From Clostridium gasigenes (lineage in GTDB: Bacteria; Bacillota; Clostridia; Clostridiales; Clostridiaceae), in contig NZ_FNJM01000008.1 of assembly GCF_900104115.1 (NCBI RefSeq), positions 86,868-150,867 on the forward strand: DNA of 64,000 nucleotides, written 5' to 3'. The position numbers and the translations under genes are program-made. The notes under the pieces were generated by a model that worked only from the letters and a program-made list of their open reading frames with translations, was not told the DNA's origin and searched no databases. Position 1 is the stretch's first letter, and every line of letters begins with the position of its first letter. Shown piece by piece: positions 1-9,664 of this stretch.

Positions 1-298
1 GATAGTGCCAGCTGAAAGAGCCTATGCAAAGGGTAAATCAATAACAGAAAAATTAAAGGCAATTATTCCAAAACAAATGTTTGAAGTGCCAATTCAAGCT
101 GCCATAGGAACTAAGATAATAGCTAGAGAAACAGTAAAAGCAATGAGAAAAGATGTTTTAGCTAAATGTTATGGTGGAGATATATCAAGAAAGAAGAAAC
201 TTCTAAATAAACAAAAAGAAGGAAAGAAGAGAATGAGACAAGTGGGATCAGTTGAAATACCACAAGAAGCATTTATGTCTATCCTTAAAGTAGATTAG
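1..298 (+). CDS. lepA: Elongation factor 4 (LepA), C-terminal fragment
   Basis: This is the last 98 or so codons of the ribosomal back-translocating GTPase LepA/EF4; the gene begins upstream of the window. The residues seen are the LepA-specific C-terminal domain: the [16 protein letters not shown] stretch, then [13 protein letters not shown], then the very basic tail with [19 protein letters not shown] that contacts tRNA and ribosome. The frame is open from base 2 to the TAG at 296-298. A hairpin terminator follows about 80 bp later. In clostridia hemW normally follows directly; here an opposite-strand patatin gene lies between them. Confidence 0.95.
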   Translation, partial: IVPAERAYAKGKSITEKLKAIIPKQMFEVPIQAAIGTKIIARETVKAMRKDVLAKCYGGDISRKKKLLNKQKEGKKRMRQVGSVEIPQEAFMSILKVD

Positions 299-378
299 TA
301 TTTAGAAAATTCAAAAGTAAACAATATTTTAATACTATATGTTTTATATGAGTTAGTAGAATCTTTATAAGCGTTTTT

Positions 379-416
379 AAAAGAGTCAGATTACCTTAGG
401 GGCATCTGGCTCTTTT
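379..416 (+). terminator. Rho-independent terminator of lepA
   Basis: A 13-bp stem (AAAAGAGTCAGAT against ATCTGGCTCTTTT, with G-T pairing) encloses a 12-nt loop and ends in a T-run. It lies downstream of lepA and pointing away from it. Confidence 0.85.
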
Positions 417-437
417 AAATTATAATTCATTAGATGA

Positions 438-463
438 CTAAGGCATCATAAAATAAATAATTA
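438..463. repeat. IPE palindromic element, half copy
   Basis: CTAAGGCATCATAAAATAAA followed by TAATTAA is one arm of the dispersed IPE family. No partner arm is visible. It overlaps the stop codon of the minus-strand patatin gene at 461-463. Confidence 0.6.
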
Positions 464-1381
464 ATTAAGAAAAGTAGTTTCTATAAATTTATAAGTTTCT
501 GTTAAGTCAACTTCATTTCCTAAGTTTTTTAAAAAGGGGACAAACTGGGGCTTATCCATTGCTATAAACTTTGAAACTTTAGGATTTATTCTAAAATAAT
601 TAGTTTTTAAAAATTCTTTGCAATAGATATCTTCTAAATAGCTACTTCCATCCATAACTAAGGATAGAAAAGGTGATTTCATTTTTGCAAAAGGGTGAAA
701 TGCCCATTGAGCTGCACCCCATTTTGAAGTATCACCTATAATTGTATCAGGACTATCGCCTGTACCTATGGATAAAAGTCTAAAATCATTTCCAGATGAT
801 AGAGTACTAAAGCAATTCATAGCGCTAAAAACAGCAGCAGCAGTAGGACTATTTGCAACTACCCCACCATCTATAAAATTATTATGAGAAGGGAAGTAAG
901 TAGGAGCAGCAGAACTCGAAAGTGCTACATCTATAACTCTAGAATTATAAGTTGAGTTATTACAAAGATTATTAAAGAAAACAACTTCAAAGCTATCTTT
1001 AGTAAATCCCTTAACATTAAAGGATGGTACGAAAACATATTTCTTTAAATCTTTAATTAATAAATCTTCAGGAAAATAATCTAATAAAAGTTGGCTTAAG
1101 TTGTAATTACTGTACTTGGGTTTAAATATGTTATATTGACTTGGTGAAAAAATTTTCTTTGTATTGCTATAGCTATATAAATCATCAACAAAATTGGCAG
1201 TTTTACCATAAGCTAAGGAAAGTGCAATTAAAGAACCGGTTGAAGTGCCTGCAAATAAATCAACTTCATCTAAAAGATTCGGAAATTTTTCGCAAATTCT
1301 TTTCAAAATTCGTGCAGATAAGGCGCCTTTAATTCCACCACCATCAAAGGATAAAATTTTAAATGTCTTCAATGTCTTCAA
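461..1381 (-). CDS. Patatin-like phospholipase
   Basis: Predicted lipid acyl hydrolase of the patatin fold, 306 residues. Visible motifs are the oxyanion glycine loop DGGGIKG (residues 13-19), the nucleophile elbow GTSTG with Ser47, and the DGG motif with Asp171 that completes the Ser-Asp dyad. I start it at the TTG at 1381 because AAGGGAG lies 8 nt upstream; a TTG 21 bp further upstream lacks that spacing. There is no signal peptide or extra domain, so the protein is probably cytosolic. It stands alone on the minus strand between lepA and hemW, which are usually adjacent, so it looks like an accessory insertion. No cyclase, ubiquitin-like or other defence gene neighbours it. Substrate unknown. 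Confidence 0.85.
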   Translation of the reverse strand: MKTLKTFKILSFDGGGIKGALSARILKRICEKFPNLLDEVDLFAGTSTGSLIALSLAYGKTANFVDDLYSYSNTKKIFSPSQYNIFKPKYSNYNLSQLLLDYFPEDLLIKDLKKYVFVPSFNVKGFTKDSFEVVFFNNLCNNSTYNSRVIDVALSSSAAPTYFPSHNNFIDGGVVANSPTAAAVFSAMNCFSTLSSGNDFRLLSIGTGDSPDTIIGDTSKWGAAQWAFHPFAKMKSPFLSLVMDGSSYLEDIYCKEFLKTNYFRINPKVSKFIAMDKPQFVPFLKNLGNEVDLTETYKFIETTFLN

Positions 1382-1565
1382 TGTTAAAACTCCCTTATAC
1401 AAAATAATTATACAAATAATATATTCGAATTTAATATTTAGGTTAAAGATATTATAAATAAAATAACTATGCTAAAAATATTTACAAACTATTAGAAAAA
1501 TATTATGGGTAATTCCAATTTTATTTGGTAATATAAAAAGTAAATAATAAATTAATTCTGTTAAA

Positions 1566-1596
1566 TAAGGCATTGAATAAAATGCCTTATTTTTTT
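1566..1596 (+). terminator. Hairpin with T-run upstream of hemW
   Basis: TAAGGCATT and AATGCCTTA form a perfect 9-bp stem with a 6-nt loop, followed by seven Ts. It has terminator form but lies before hemW rather than after a plus-strand gene. The two arms equal the two outer ends of the IPE family joined together, so it may be an IPE with its interior deleted, or a leader attenuator for hemW. Confidence 0.6.
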
Positions 1597-1647
1597 AATA
1601 GCAATATAAAGCTAATTAAAAGATGAATTAGGAAGAGAGCTGAACAA

Positions 1648-2796
1648 ATGAATATAATAAAAGAAAATAAAGAGATATCATTATATGTGCATGTACCATT
1701 TTGTAAACAGAAGTGTTTTTATTGTGATTTCCCATCCTATGCAGCCTTAGAAAGTTTAATGGAGGATTACGTAGAGGCTTTATGCACTGAAATTGAAGAA
1801 AAAGCTAGTGGATATTTAATAAAAAGTATATTTATAGGTGGTGGAACTCCGTCTTATTTAGAAACTCATCAAATAAGAAAAGTTTTAAACTGTATATCTA
1901 GACTTAACTTAATGGAAAATATGGAGTTTTCTATGGAGTGTAATCCTGGAACTTTAGAAGGTGAAAAATTAATTGCTATGTTTGAAGGTGGAGTAAATAG
2001 AATAAGTATGGGGCTTCAAGCAGTTCAAGATGGACTTCTTAAAGATATTGGTAGAATACATACATTTAAACAATTTGAAAAGAATTTTAAATTAGCTAGA
2101 AAAATTGGATTTAAGAATATAAATATAGATTTGATGTTTGGACTTCCACATCAGAAGGTTTCGCAGTGGAGAGAAACTTTGGAAACTATAGCTAAAATAA
2201 ATCCAGAGCATATTTCTGCATATAGTTTAATAATAGAAGAGGGAACATGTTTCTACAAAATGTGGAATGAAGATAAATTAATATTACCATCAGAAGATGA
2301 TGAAAGAGAAATGTATGAAATTACAAAAGGTGTTTTAAAGGAATATGGATATAATCAATATGAAATATCTAATTATTCAAAAGAAGGATACGAATGTGAA
2401 CATAATAAAGTTTATTGGAGATGTATGCCATATCTAGGAGTTGGATCTTCATCTAGTTCATTTATGGATAACTATAGATTTAAAAATATAAATAATATAA
2501 AAAAATATATAGAGAATATAAGTTTAAAAAGTAGTGTAGAAGAAGAAAGAAGACAAAATTCTAAGGAAGATAATATAGAAGAATTTATGTTTATGGGACT
2601 TAGGCTTTTAGAGGGAATAGATAAAAATGAATTTAAAGCTAGATTTGGAATTAATATAACAAGTATATATAAAGATATAATTGATAAAAATATATTGTGT
2701 TGTTTAATGGGAGAGAAAAACAATAAGGTGTTTCTAACAGAAAAGGGAATTGAGTTATCTAATAAAGTAATGAGTGAGTTTATATTAGATAAATAA
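1648..2796 (+). CDS. hemW: HemW-type radical SAM heme chaperone
   Basis: 382 residues, the normal length for HemW (formerly called an oxygen-independent coproporphyrinogen oxidase-like protein). The radical SAM cluster motif reads CKQKCFYCDF near residue 19: CX3CX2C followed by Phe, where true HemN has a fourth Cys. That residue distinguishes the heme-delivery protein HemW from HemN. GGGTPSYL (SAM-binding glycine motif) follows, and the C-terminal domain has the typical FMGLRLLEGI stretch. It precedes hrcA, the standard order in Firmicutes. Confidence 0.93.
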   Translation: MNIIKENKEISLYVHVPFCKQKCFYCDFPSYAALESLMEDYVEALCTEIEEKASGYLIKSIFIGGGTPSYLETHQIRKVLNCISRLNLMENMEFSMECNPGTLEGEKLIAMFEGGVNRISMGLQAVQDGLLKDIGRIHTFKQFEKNFKLARKIGFKNINIDLMFGLPHQKVSQWRETLETIAKINPEHISAYSLIIEEGTCFYKMWNEDKLILPSEDDEREMYEITKGVLKEYGYNQYEISNYSKEGYECEHNKVYWRCMPYLGVGSSSSSFMDNYRFKNINNIKKYIENISLKSSVEEERRQNSKEDNIEEFMFMGLRLLEGIDKNEFKARFGINITSIYKDIIDKNILCCLMGEKNNKVFLTEKGIELSNKVMSEFILDK

Positions 2797-2906
2797 TTTT
2801 TTGAATTTAATATTTAGGAAAATGGAGTAATTATTAGAAAAGTGAAGTAAATAGCATTTATTTAAATTAAATGATGTTATTTAATAAAATTTAATGGCAT
2901 TTTAAA

Positions 2907-2975
2907 TTGACAAAAATCCTAAAGAATAATATATTAGTAATATAGTCATTAGCACTCGACTTGAATGAGTGCTAA
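2907..2975 (+). promoter_or_regulatory. hrcA heat-shock promoter with CIRCE operator
   Basis: A consensus SigA promoter is visible: TTGACA at 2907-2912, 17 bp, then TATATT at 2930-2935. Directly downstream lies a perfect CIRCE, TTAGCACTC at 2949-2957 and GAGTGCTAA at 2967-2975 separated by exactly 9 bp. CIRCE is the binding site of HrcA, encoded by the next gene, so the operon is autoregulated and induced by heat. Confidence 0.97.
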
Positions 2976-2992
2976 CAGATAGAGGTGATGTC

Positions 2993-4024
2993 ATGGCTAT
3001 TGATGAAAGAAAAATAAAAGTGCTTCAGGCTATCATTAATGACTATATCAGCACAGGAGAGCCTGTGGGCTCGAGAACATTAGCAAAAAAATACGACTTA
3101 GGAGTTGGCTCAGCTACAATCAGAAATGAAATGGCTGACCTAGAAGAGTTAGGTTATTTAGAACAACCTCATACATCAGCAGGTAGAATTCCTTCAAGTA
3201 AGGGCTACAGATTGTATGTAGATAGTTTAATGGAAGTTGACCCTTTAACTCTTCAAGAGGAGTTAAGGATAAAGGAATACATTATAAACTCCGCATTGTA
3301 TGAAGTTGATAAAATTGTAAAACAAGCAAGTACATTACTTTCTGAACTTACAAATTTAACTTGTATAGTACAAACTCCTTCAGTTAGAAAAAGCTATATA
3401 AAATCTATACAATTACTTAAGATAGATAACCATAATTTGGTTTTGGTAGTTGTTACACAAAGTGGTTTAATTAAAAATAATAGAATAAGAGTAGTTGAAA
3501 TGCCAGAACAAAGTGAATTTCAAAGAATAAATGAAGTTTTGCAAATAAGACTTAAAAATTTGACAATAGAAGAAATAAATTTAGAAGTAATTAACAGTCT
3601 AAAAATTGAATTAACAGGATATGATGAAATATTTAATGGTATGTTACCAGCTTTATATGAAACGTTGAGTCAATCGGAGAGTACAGATATATTAGTAGAA
3701 GGAACTACTAATATATTTAATTATCCAGAGTACAACAATATAGATAAAGCTAAGGAGATAATTTCTCTTTTAAATAATAAAGACTGTGTAATTGAACTTT
3801 TAGAACAATCGGGTGATATAAGTGTTAAAATTGGGGATGAAAACTTTTTTCCTGGAGCAAAGGAATGTTCAATTATTTCAGCAGAATATTCTCTAGGTGG
3901 AAATGCAATTGGAACTATTGGACTTATAGGACCTAGAAGAATTAATTATTCTAAAGTTATAGCAATTATGGCTCAAGTTATGAAAGAATTAAATAAAAGT
4001 ATTACAAACCAACGTATAGAATAA
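2993..4024 (+). CDS. hrcA: Heat-inducible transcription repressor HrcA
   Basis: 343-residue repressor that binds CIRCE and is kept active by GroEL in the known model. The N-terminal winged helix contains GEPVGSRTL and [20 protein letters not shown] followed by [15 protein letters not shown], all typical of HrcA; the C-terminal part holds the conserved [20 protein letters not shown] segment. I choose the ATG at 2993, preceded by AGAGGTGAT, over an in-frame GTG at 2969 that lies inside the operator. It is the first gene of hrcA-grpE-dnaK-dnaJ. Confidence 0.97.
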   Translation: MAIDERKIKVLQAIINDYISTGEPVGSRTLAKKYDLGVGSATIRNEMADLEELGYLEQPHTSAGRIPSSKGYRLYVDSLMEVDPLTLQEELRIKEYIINSALYEVDKIVKQASTLLSELTNLTCIVQTPSVRKSYIKSIQLLKIDNHNLVLVVVTQSGLIKNNRIRVVEMPEQSEFQRINEVLQIRLKNLTIEEINLEVINSLKIELTGYDEIFNGMLPALYETLSQSESTDILVEGTTNIFNYPEYNNIDKAKEIISLLNNKDCVIELLEQSGDISVKIGDENFFPGAKECSIISAEYSLGGNAIGTIGLIGPRRINYSKVIAIMAQVMKELNKSITNQRIE

Positions 4025-4045
4025 AATAAAATGAGGTGTAGTTAA

Positions 4046-4681
4046 ATGGAACAAAAAAGAGAAGTTGAAGAAGATATAATAGAAAAAGTTGAAGCCGAAC
4101 AAGTTGAAGCTGAACAAGTTGAGACTGAGGACGTGGAAAATTTAGAAAATGAAGAATCAACAGATGAAGTTTCAGAAGAAAATCCTAATGAAAAGGGAGA
4201 AGAGGAAGAAAAAGAAAACCCTCTAAAAACACTTATGAAATTTAAAGATAAAAATAAAAGACTTTCTAATGAAAATGAAGCACTAAAAGAAAGATTACTT
4301 AGAGTTAGTGCAGAATATGAAAATTATAGAAAAAGAACAATTAAAGAAAAAGAAGGTATATATACAGATGCTTGCGTAGATGTATTAAAGGAAATATTAC
4401 CTGTAATTGATAATTTAGAAAGAGCGTTAAGTGTAGAAGGAAATATAGAAGACCTTAAAAAAGGTATAGAAATGACTATTAAAGGTGTTAATACTTCATT
4501 TGAAAAGTTAGGTGTTAATGAAATAGATACAACAGGACAATTTGATCCAAATCTTCACCAAGCAGTTATGCATATTCAAGATGAAGAATTAGGGGAAAAT
4601 GTAGTTGCTGAAGTATTCCAAAAAGGATACAAAAAAGGCGATAAAGTATTACGACATACAATGGTTAAAGTTGCAAATTAA
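4046..4681 (+). CDS. grpE: GrpE nucleotide exchange factor
   Basis: Co-chaperone that releases ADP from DnaK. 211 residues: a very acidic N-terminal tail (about 1-60) with tandem EAEQVEAEQVE-like units, a long charged coiled coil (about 65-110) with LLRVSAEYENYRKRT, and the C-terminal beta-domain with the conserved VNEIDTTGQFDPNLHQAVM and EVFQKGYKKGDKVLRHTMVKV signatures. It starts 21 bp after hrcA with a GAGGTG ribosome site and is co-transcribed with it. Confidence 0.97.
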   Translation: MEQKREVEEDIIEKVEAEQVEAEQVETEDVENLENEESTDEVSEENPNEKGEEEEKENPLKTLMKFKDKNKRLSNENEALKERLLRVSAEYENYRKRTIKEKEGIYTDACVDVLKEILPVIDNLERALSVEGNIEDLKKGIEMTIKGVNTSFEKLGVNEIDTTGQFDPNLHQAVMHIQDEELGENVVAEVFQKGYKKGDKVLRHTMVKVAN

Positions 4682-4755
4682 TAAAATAGTTATTAATTTG
4701 ACAAATATAAATATAAAAAGCTAATAAGTATAAAAAATTTAGGAGGAACAAAAAA

Positions 4756-6606
4756 ATGGGAAAAATTATAGGAATTGATTTAGGAACAACAAATTCATGT
4801 GTAGCAGTAATGGAAGGTGGAGAACCAGTAGTAATCACTAATGCAGAAGGCGCTAGAACTACTCCTTCAGTAGTTTCATTCCAAGCAAATGGAGAAAGAT
4901 TAGTAGGTCAAGTAGCTAAGAGACAATCAATAACTAATCCAGATAAGACAATAATATCAATAAAGAGACATATGGGAACAAACTACAAAGTAGATATAGA
5001 TGGAAAATCACATTCACCACAAGAAATATCATCAATGGTATTACAAAAAATTAAAATAGATGCAGAAGCTTACTTAGGCGAAACTGTAACTCAAGCAGTT
5101 ATAACAGTTCCAGCTTACTTCAATGATGCTGAAAGACAAGCAACAAAAGATGCTGGTAAAATAGCAGGGCTTGAAGTTTTAAGAATAATAAACGAACCAA
5201 CAGCTGCAGCTTTAGCTTATGGTTTAGATAAAATGGATACAAACCAAAAGATATTTGTTTATGACTTAGGTGGTGGTACTTTCGACGTATCAATTCTTGA
5301 ACTTGGAGATGGAATATTTGAAGTTCTATCAACAAACGGAGACACAAAACTTGGTGGAGATGACTTTGATGAGAAAGTAATGAATTATATTGCTGATACT
5401 TTCAAGAATGAATATGGAGTTGATTTAAGACAAGATAAAATGGCTCTTCAAAGATTAAAAGAAGCTGCTGAAAAAGCTAAAATTGAATTATCATCATCAA
5501 CACAAACAAACATTAACTTACCATTCATCACAGCTGATGCAACTGGTCCAAAGCATATTGATATGAACCTTACAAGAGCTAAGTTCAATGAACTTACTCA
5601 TGACTTAGTTCAAAGATCAATAGAACCAATGAAGAAAGCATTAAGTGATGCTAAATTATCAATTGGAGATATCCAAAAGATAGTATTAGTTGGAGGATCA
5701 ACAAGAATACCAGCTGTTGTAGAAGCAGTTAAGAACTTTACAGGAAAAGAACCTTCAAAGGGCGTTAACCCAGATGAATGTGTTGCTATGGGAGCTGCTA
5801 TTCAAGCAGGTGTGTTAACAGGAGAAGTTAAGGATGTATTATTATTAGATGTTACGCCTCTAACACTTGGAATCGAAACTTTAGGTGGAGTTGCTACTGC
5901 TTTAATAGAAAGAAATACAACTATTCCAGCTAAAAAGAGTCAAACATTCTCAACAGCAGCAGATGGTCAAACATCAGTTGAAATTAATATAGTTCAAGGT
6001 GAAAGACAAATGGCTGCAGATAATAAGGCTTTAGGAAGATTTACTCTTTCAGGAATTTTATCAGCAAGAAGAGGAGAACCTCAAATAGAAGTTACATTTG
6101 ATATAGATGCTAATGGTATTGTTAAGGTATCAGCAACAGATAAAGCAAGTGGTAAAGAAGCCAATGTTACAATTACATCTTCAACTAACTTAAGCGATGC
6201 AGAGGTAGAAAATGCAGTTAATGAAGCAGCTAAGTTTGCTGAAGAAGATGGAAAGAGAAAAGAAAAAATAGATGTTAAGAATAATGCAGAACAAGTTATT
6301 TACCAAACAGAAAAAACTTTAACTGAACTTGGAGAAAAAGTTTCAGAAGAAGATAAAGCTAAGGTAAATGAAAAAGTAGCGGCACTTAATGAAGTTAAAG
6401 ATGGAGAAGACGTAGAAGCTATAAAAGCAGCAATAGAAGCATTAAATCAAGAATTCTATGCTATATCTTCTAAAATGTATGCAGATGCAGGAGCACAACC
6501 AGGAGCTGAAGGATTTGATCCAAACAATATGGGTGGAGCAAATGCAGGAGCACCTCATGATGATAATGTAGTTGATGCAGATTTTGAAGTTAAAGAAGAT
6601 AAATAG
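4756..6606 (+). CDS. dnaK: Chaperone DnaK (Hsp70)
   Basis: ATP-dependent cytosolic Hsp70, 616 residues, full length. The nucleotide-binding domain opens with [13 protein letters not shown] and contains [14 protein letters not shown] and [12 protein letters not shown]; the substrate-binding domain includes [14 protein letters not shown]. The C-terminal tail is rich in Gly, Ala and Asp. The start is supported by AGGAGGA at 4741-4747. A TTGACA at 4698-4703 in the 74-bp gap from grpE could belong to an internal promoter, but its -10 match is poor. The gene ends in a hairpin terminator before dnaJ. Confidence 0.98.
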   Translation: MGKIIGIDLGTTNSCVAVMEGGEPVVITNAEGARTTPSVVSFQANGERLVGQVAKRQSITNPDKTIISIKRHMGTNYKVDIDGKSHSPQEISSMVLQKIKIDAEAYLGETVTQAVITVPAYFNDAERQATKDAGKIAGLEVLRIINEPTAAALAYGLDKMDTNQKIFVYDLGGGTFDVSILELGDGIFEVLSTNGDTKLGGDDFDEKVMNYIADTFKNEYGVDLRQDKMALQRLKEAAEKAKIELSSSTQTNINLPFITADATGPKHIDMNLTRAKFNELTHDLVQRSIEPMKKALSDAKLSIGDIQKIVLVGGSTRIPAVVEAVKNFTGKEPSKGVNPDECVAMGAAIQAGVLTGEVKDVLLLDVTPLTLGIETLGGVATALIERNTTIPAKKSQTFSTAADGQTSVEINIVQGERQMAADNKALGRFTLSGILSARRGEPQIEVTFDIDANGIVKVSATDKASGKEANVTITSSTNLSDAEVENAVNEAAKFAEEDGKRKEKIDVKNNAEQVIYQTEKTLTELGEKVSEEDKAKVNEKVAALNEVKDGEDVEAIKAAIEALNQEFYAISSKMYADAGAQPGAEGFDPNNMGGANAGAPHDDNVVDADFEVKEDK

Positions 6607-6638
6607 TAGTAACTATATGTTATAATGGATTATAATAA

Positions 6639-6669
6639 AAAAGGGAAGACCTTAGATGTCTTCCCTTTT
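6639..6669 (+). terminator. Terminator between dnaK and dnaJ
   Basis: AAAAGGGAAGAC pairs with GTCTTCCCTTTT around a 7-nt loop. The U-tract is formed by the 3' end of the stem itself. It may lower dnaJ relative to dnaK. Confidence 0.75.
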
Positions 6670-6670
6670 A

Positions 6671-6740
6671 TAAGGTATAGTAAAAAATAACTAGTCAATG
6701 TACATGGAACCTTGGACTGTTATTTTAAAGAAACTCCTTA
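6671..6740. repeat. IPE palindromic element between dnaK and dnaJ
   Basis: Ends are TAAGG and CCTTA. The left arm GTAAAAAATAACTAGTC pairs imperfectly with the right arm GGACTGTTATTTTAAAGAA. 70 bp. Confidence 0.75.
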
Positions 6741-6773
6741 AAGAACAAAATTATCTAGGCGGTGAAAATATAC

Positions 6774-7895
6774 ATGGCAAATAAAGATTACTATGCAAGC
6801 CTTGAAATTCAAAAAGGCGCTAGTGAAGATGAAATTAAAAAGGCTTTTAGAAAGCAAGCTATGAAGTATCATCCTGATAAAAATCAGGGAAATGACGTAG
6901 CTGAAGCAAAATTTAAAGAAGTAAATGAAGCATATCAAGTTCTTTCAGACCCAGAAAAGAAATCTAGATATGATCAATTTGGAACAGTTGATGGAGACCC
7001 AGGATTTGGCGGCGGTGGAGCTGGTGGATTCTCAGATATGGGCGGGTTTGGTGATATTTTCGAAAGTTTCTTTGGAGGCGGAGGCGGAGGCAGAAGAGCT
7101 AATGGTCCGGCTAGAGGAGCTGATGTTGAATATAGCGTTACTTTAACTTTTGAAGAAGCTGTTTTTGGAGTTAAAAAGGATGTTTCAATTAATAGAAGTG
7201 AAAACTGTGAATATTGTAGTGGATCAGGAGCTAAGGCTGGTACAACAGCTAAAACATGTCCTTCATGTAATGGAAGTGGGCAAGTTAGAGTTCAAAGACA
7301 AACACCTCTTGGAAGTTTTGCAAGCACTTCAACTTGTGACAAATGTGCTGGAAAAGGTAAAATTGTAGAAACACCTTGTCCATCATGTAGTGGTAGAGGG
7401 AAAACTAGAAAAAATAGAAAAATTAGTGTTAATATACCGGCAGGTGTTGATACTGGAAATGTAATGCCACTTAGAGGCGAAGGTGAACATGGAACTAATG
7501 GGGGTCCTGTAGGGGATTTATATATTAGAATAAATGTAACTCCGTCAAAGAAGTTTACTAGAAAAGGTGTAGATGTTTATATAGATACACATATTTCTAT
7601 GGCAAAAGCTGCACTTGGAACTGAAATTACAGTTTCAACTGTTGATGGAGATGTTAAATATACTATACCTCAAGGTACTCAATCAGGAACATTATTCAGA
7701 TTAAAGAATAAAGGTATTCCAAGAGTTAACTCAACAGGTAGAGGGGATCAATACGTTAAAGTAATAGTTGATATACCTAAAACTCTTAATGAAAAACAAA
7801 GAGAAGCTTTAAAAATGCTTATAGAAGCATCAGGAGAAAGTTTTGATGAAGTGGCTCATAAAAAGGGCATAAAAGACTTGTTTAATAAAAAATAA
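6774..7895 (+). CDS. dnaJ: Chaperone DnaJ (Hsp40, type I)
   Basis: Co-chaperone that delivers clients to DnaK and stimulates its ATPase. 373 residues with every type I module: J domain with HPD at residues 33-35, a Gly/Phe-rich linker (about 70-110), and four zinc-binding repeats CEYCSGSG, CPSCNGSG, CDKCAGKG and CPSCSGRG, followed by the C-terminal client-binding domain. I start at the ATG at 6774 with AGGCGGTG 9 bp upstream; a GTG at 6762 lies inside that ribosome site. It is cut off from dnaK by a terminator and an IPE. Confidence 0.97.
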   Translation: MANKDYYASLEIQKGASEDEIKKAFRKQAMKYHPDKNQGNDVAEAKFKEVNEAYQVLSDPEKKSRYDQFGTVDGDPGFGGGGAGGFSDMGGFGDIFESFFGGGGGGRRANGPARGADVEYSVTLTFEEAVFGVKKDVSINRSENCEYCSGSGAKAGTTAKTCPSCNGSGQVRVQRQTPLGSFASTSTCDKCAGKGKIVETPCPSCSGRGKTRKNRKISVNIPAGVDTGNVMPLRGEGEHGTNGGPVGDLYIRINVTPSKKFTRKGVDVYIDTHISMAKAALGTEITVSTVDGDVKYTIPQGTQSGTLFRLKNKGIPRVNSTGRGDQYVKVIVDIPKTLNEKQREALKMLIEASGESFDEVAHKKGIKDLFNKK

Positions 7896-7900
7896 TAGAC

Positions 7901-7938
7901 AATAAAGAGCTCAGGATTTTCCTGAGCTCTTTATTTTT
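7901..7938 (+). terminator. Terminator of dnaJ
   Basis: AATAAAGAGCTCAGGA pairs with TCCTGAGCTCTTTATT, followed by Ts. It closes the heat-shock operon. Confidence 0.93.
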
Positions 7939-8092
7939 CTGTAAATAAGTTTAACAAGATATATTAAAAACTAAGTTCCTAAAGAAAGTAAATAGGTAAA
8001 TAGGTATGAGAGATATAGATATTTCCAATAAGTAAGTATATTTTTTAGTGATATAATTAAAAATAGAAGAAAATATTTTTAGGAGTGATAAC

Positions 8093-9643
8093 ATGACTAA
8101 GTTAAAAGAAGTCTTATTAGGTGAAATAGAAGAGTTTAGAGAGGTAGGACATAGATTTATTAATAAAGAAATAAATATGATGCAATTTAAACATGATTCA
8201 GGTGGAATGGGGGTATATGCTCAACGTGGTGGGGAAAAATTTATGATAAGATTTAGAATACCTTCAGGAATGACAGATATTCGTGAAATGAGATTAATTA
8301 GAGATATAACAGAAAAGTATAATTTAGGTGGAATGCATTTTACAACACGTCAAGCTATTCAGTTACATGAGCTGGATATAGATCCAATTTGTGACATTAT
8401 GAAAGAAGCTTTAGAATTAGACATTTATACCAGGGGATCTGGAGGTAACTTTCCAAGGAATGTTGCTATATCACCATTATCAGGAGTAGATAGGGATGAA
8501 GCTTTTGATATTACACCATATGCATTAGCTGTAGGTAATTATTTTATGGAGGAGATATATACTTATAAACTACCAAGAAAGTTAAAAGTATCATTCTCAA
8601 GTAGTGAAGAAGATGGTGCGCATTGCAGTGTTCAAGATTTAGGTTTCTTAGCAGTAAATAAAGATGGGAAAGAATATTTTAAAGTTTATTTAGGTGGTGG
8701 GTTAGGTAGAAATCCTAAACTTGCGGTTATGTTAGACGAACTTATAGAAACAAATGATATTTTGTATTATGTTGATGGTATGATTTCTATGTTTAAGGCA
8801 GAAGGAGATTATGAAAATAAGAATAAGGCTCGTGTTAGATATATTTTAGAAAGAATGGGTAAAGAAGAGTTCTTGAAGTGCTATAAAAAGCACGTAAGTG
8901 AAGTTAAAGCTAATGGGGGCTTTGACTTGAAACTAGAAGCTAAAGTTTATAATAAAGAGGGAATAATAATAAATACTAAACATCCAAGGTTATATAGACA
9001 AAAGCAAGAAGGCTTATATAGTGTTTACCTTCATCCAATAGGTGGTCAATTAACATTACCGCAATTAGATCTTATATTAGATGAATTAGAAAATTGTGAG
9101 GATGCTGAAATAAGGTTATCAATGACTGAAGGTGTTTGGTTTAGAAACTTAAATGGAAAAGAAGCAGAGGGTCTTCTTAAACTTACACACGGAATGGGAG
9201 GGGAAACTAACTTAGAGCAAAGCATAGCTTGCATAGGAACACCTACATGTCAAATTGGATTATGTAATAGCCAAGGTGTTTTAAATAGTATTATTGAGTA
9301 CTTTAAAGATAAAAATTTTAATGAAGATATATTACCAAAAGTATATATATCGGGATGTGGAAATTCATGTGGAGTTCATCAAATAGGAGGAGTAGGATTT
9401 ACTGGTAAAAAGAAAAGAGTTAATGATAAAGTAGAAGAATGTTTTGAACTTCATATAGGTGGAGAATGCAAAGCATACGATGCAAGGCTTGGAAAAGTTT
9501 ATGGTGACCTAATAAACACAGAAATACCTAAATTTTTATATGAACTAGCTTTGTTGATTAAGGAAGAAAATATAACATTTACTGAGTTTATAATTAATAG
9601 AGAAACAAAATTCGAAGCAATAGTTAAGAAGTATTTAGTATAA
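8093..9643 (+). CDS. Siroheme nitrite/sulfite reductase (ferredoxin type)
   Basis: 516-residue member of the NirA/CysI hemoprotein family, which reduces nitrite to ammonia or sulfite to sulfide by six electrons. Two ferredoxin-like repeats are present; GGMHFTTRQAIQLH (from residue 79) is the first siroheme-binding signature. The [4Fe-4S]-siroheme ligands are Cys380 and Cys386 (CX5C) and Cys422 and Cys426 (CX3C). There is no N-terminal [4Fe-4S] ferredoxin or flavin domain, so electrons must come from a separate ferredoxin. It is monocistronic with AGGAG before the ATG. Nitrite versus sulfite cannot be decided from the sequence. Confidence 0.9.
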   Translation: MTKLKEVLLGEIEEFREVGHRFINKEINMMQFKHDSGGMGVYAQRGGEKFMIRFRIPSGMTDIREMRLIRDITEKYNLGGMHFTTRQAIQLHELDIDPICDIMKEALELDIYTRGSGGNFPRNVAISPLSGVDRDEAFDITPYALAVGNYFMEEIYTYKLPRKLKVSFSSSEEDGAHCSVQDLGFLAVNKDGKEYFKVYLGGGLGRNPKLAVMLDELIETNDILYYVDGMISMFKAEGDYENKNKARVRYILERMGKEEFLKCYKKHVSEVKANGGFDLKLEAKVYNKEGIIINTKHPRLYRQKQEGLYSVYLHPIGGQLTLPQLDLILDELENCEDAEIRLSMTEGVWFRNLNGKEAEGLLKLTHGMGGETNLEQSIACIGTPTCQIGLCNSQGVLNSIIEYFKDKNFNEDILPKVYISGCGNSCGVHQIGGVGFTGKKKRVNDKVEECFELHIGGECKAYDARLGKVYGDLINTEIPKFLYELALLIKEENITFTEFIINRETKFEAIVKKYLV

Positions 9644-9664
9644 AAAATATATTCATATAATAAA

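Noticed and set aside
461..1381. Patatin gene as a CBASS-type effector
   Set aside because: No cyclic-nucleotide synthase or accessory gene is adjacent; neighbours are lepA and hemW.
2969..2992. GTG start for hrcA
   Set aside because: It lies inside the CIRCE operator; the ATG at 2993 has the correct Shine-Dalgarno spacing and gives the expected N terminus.
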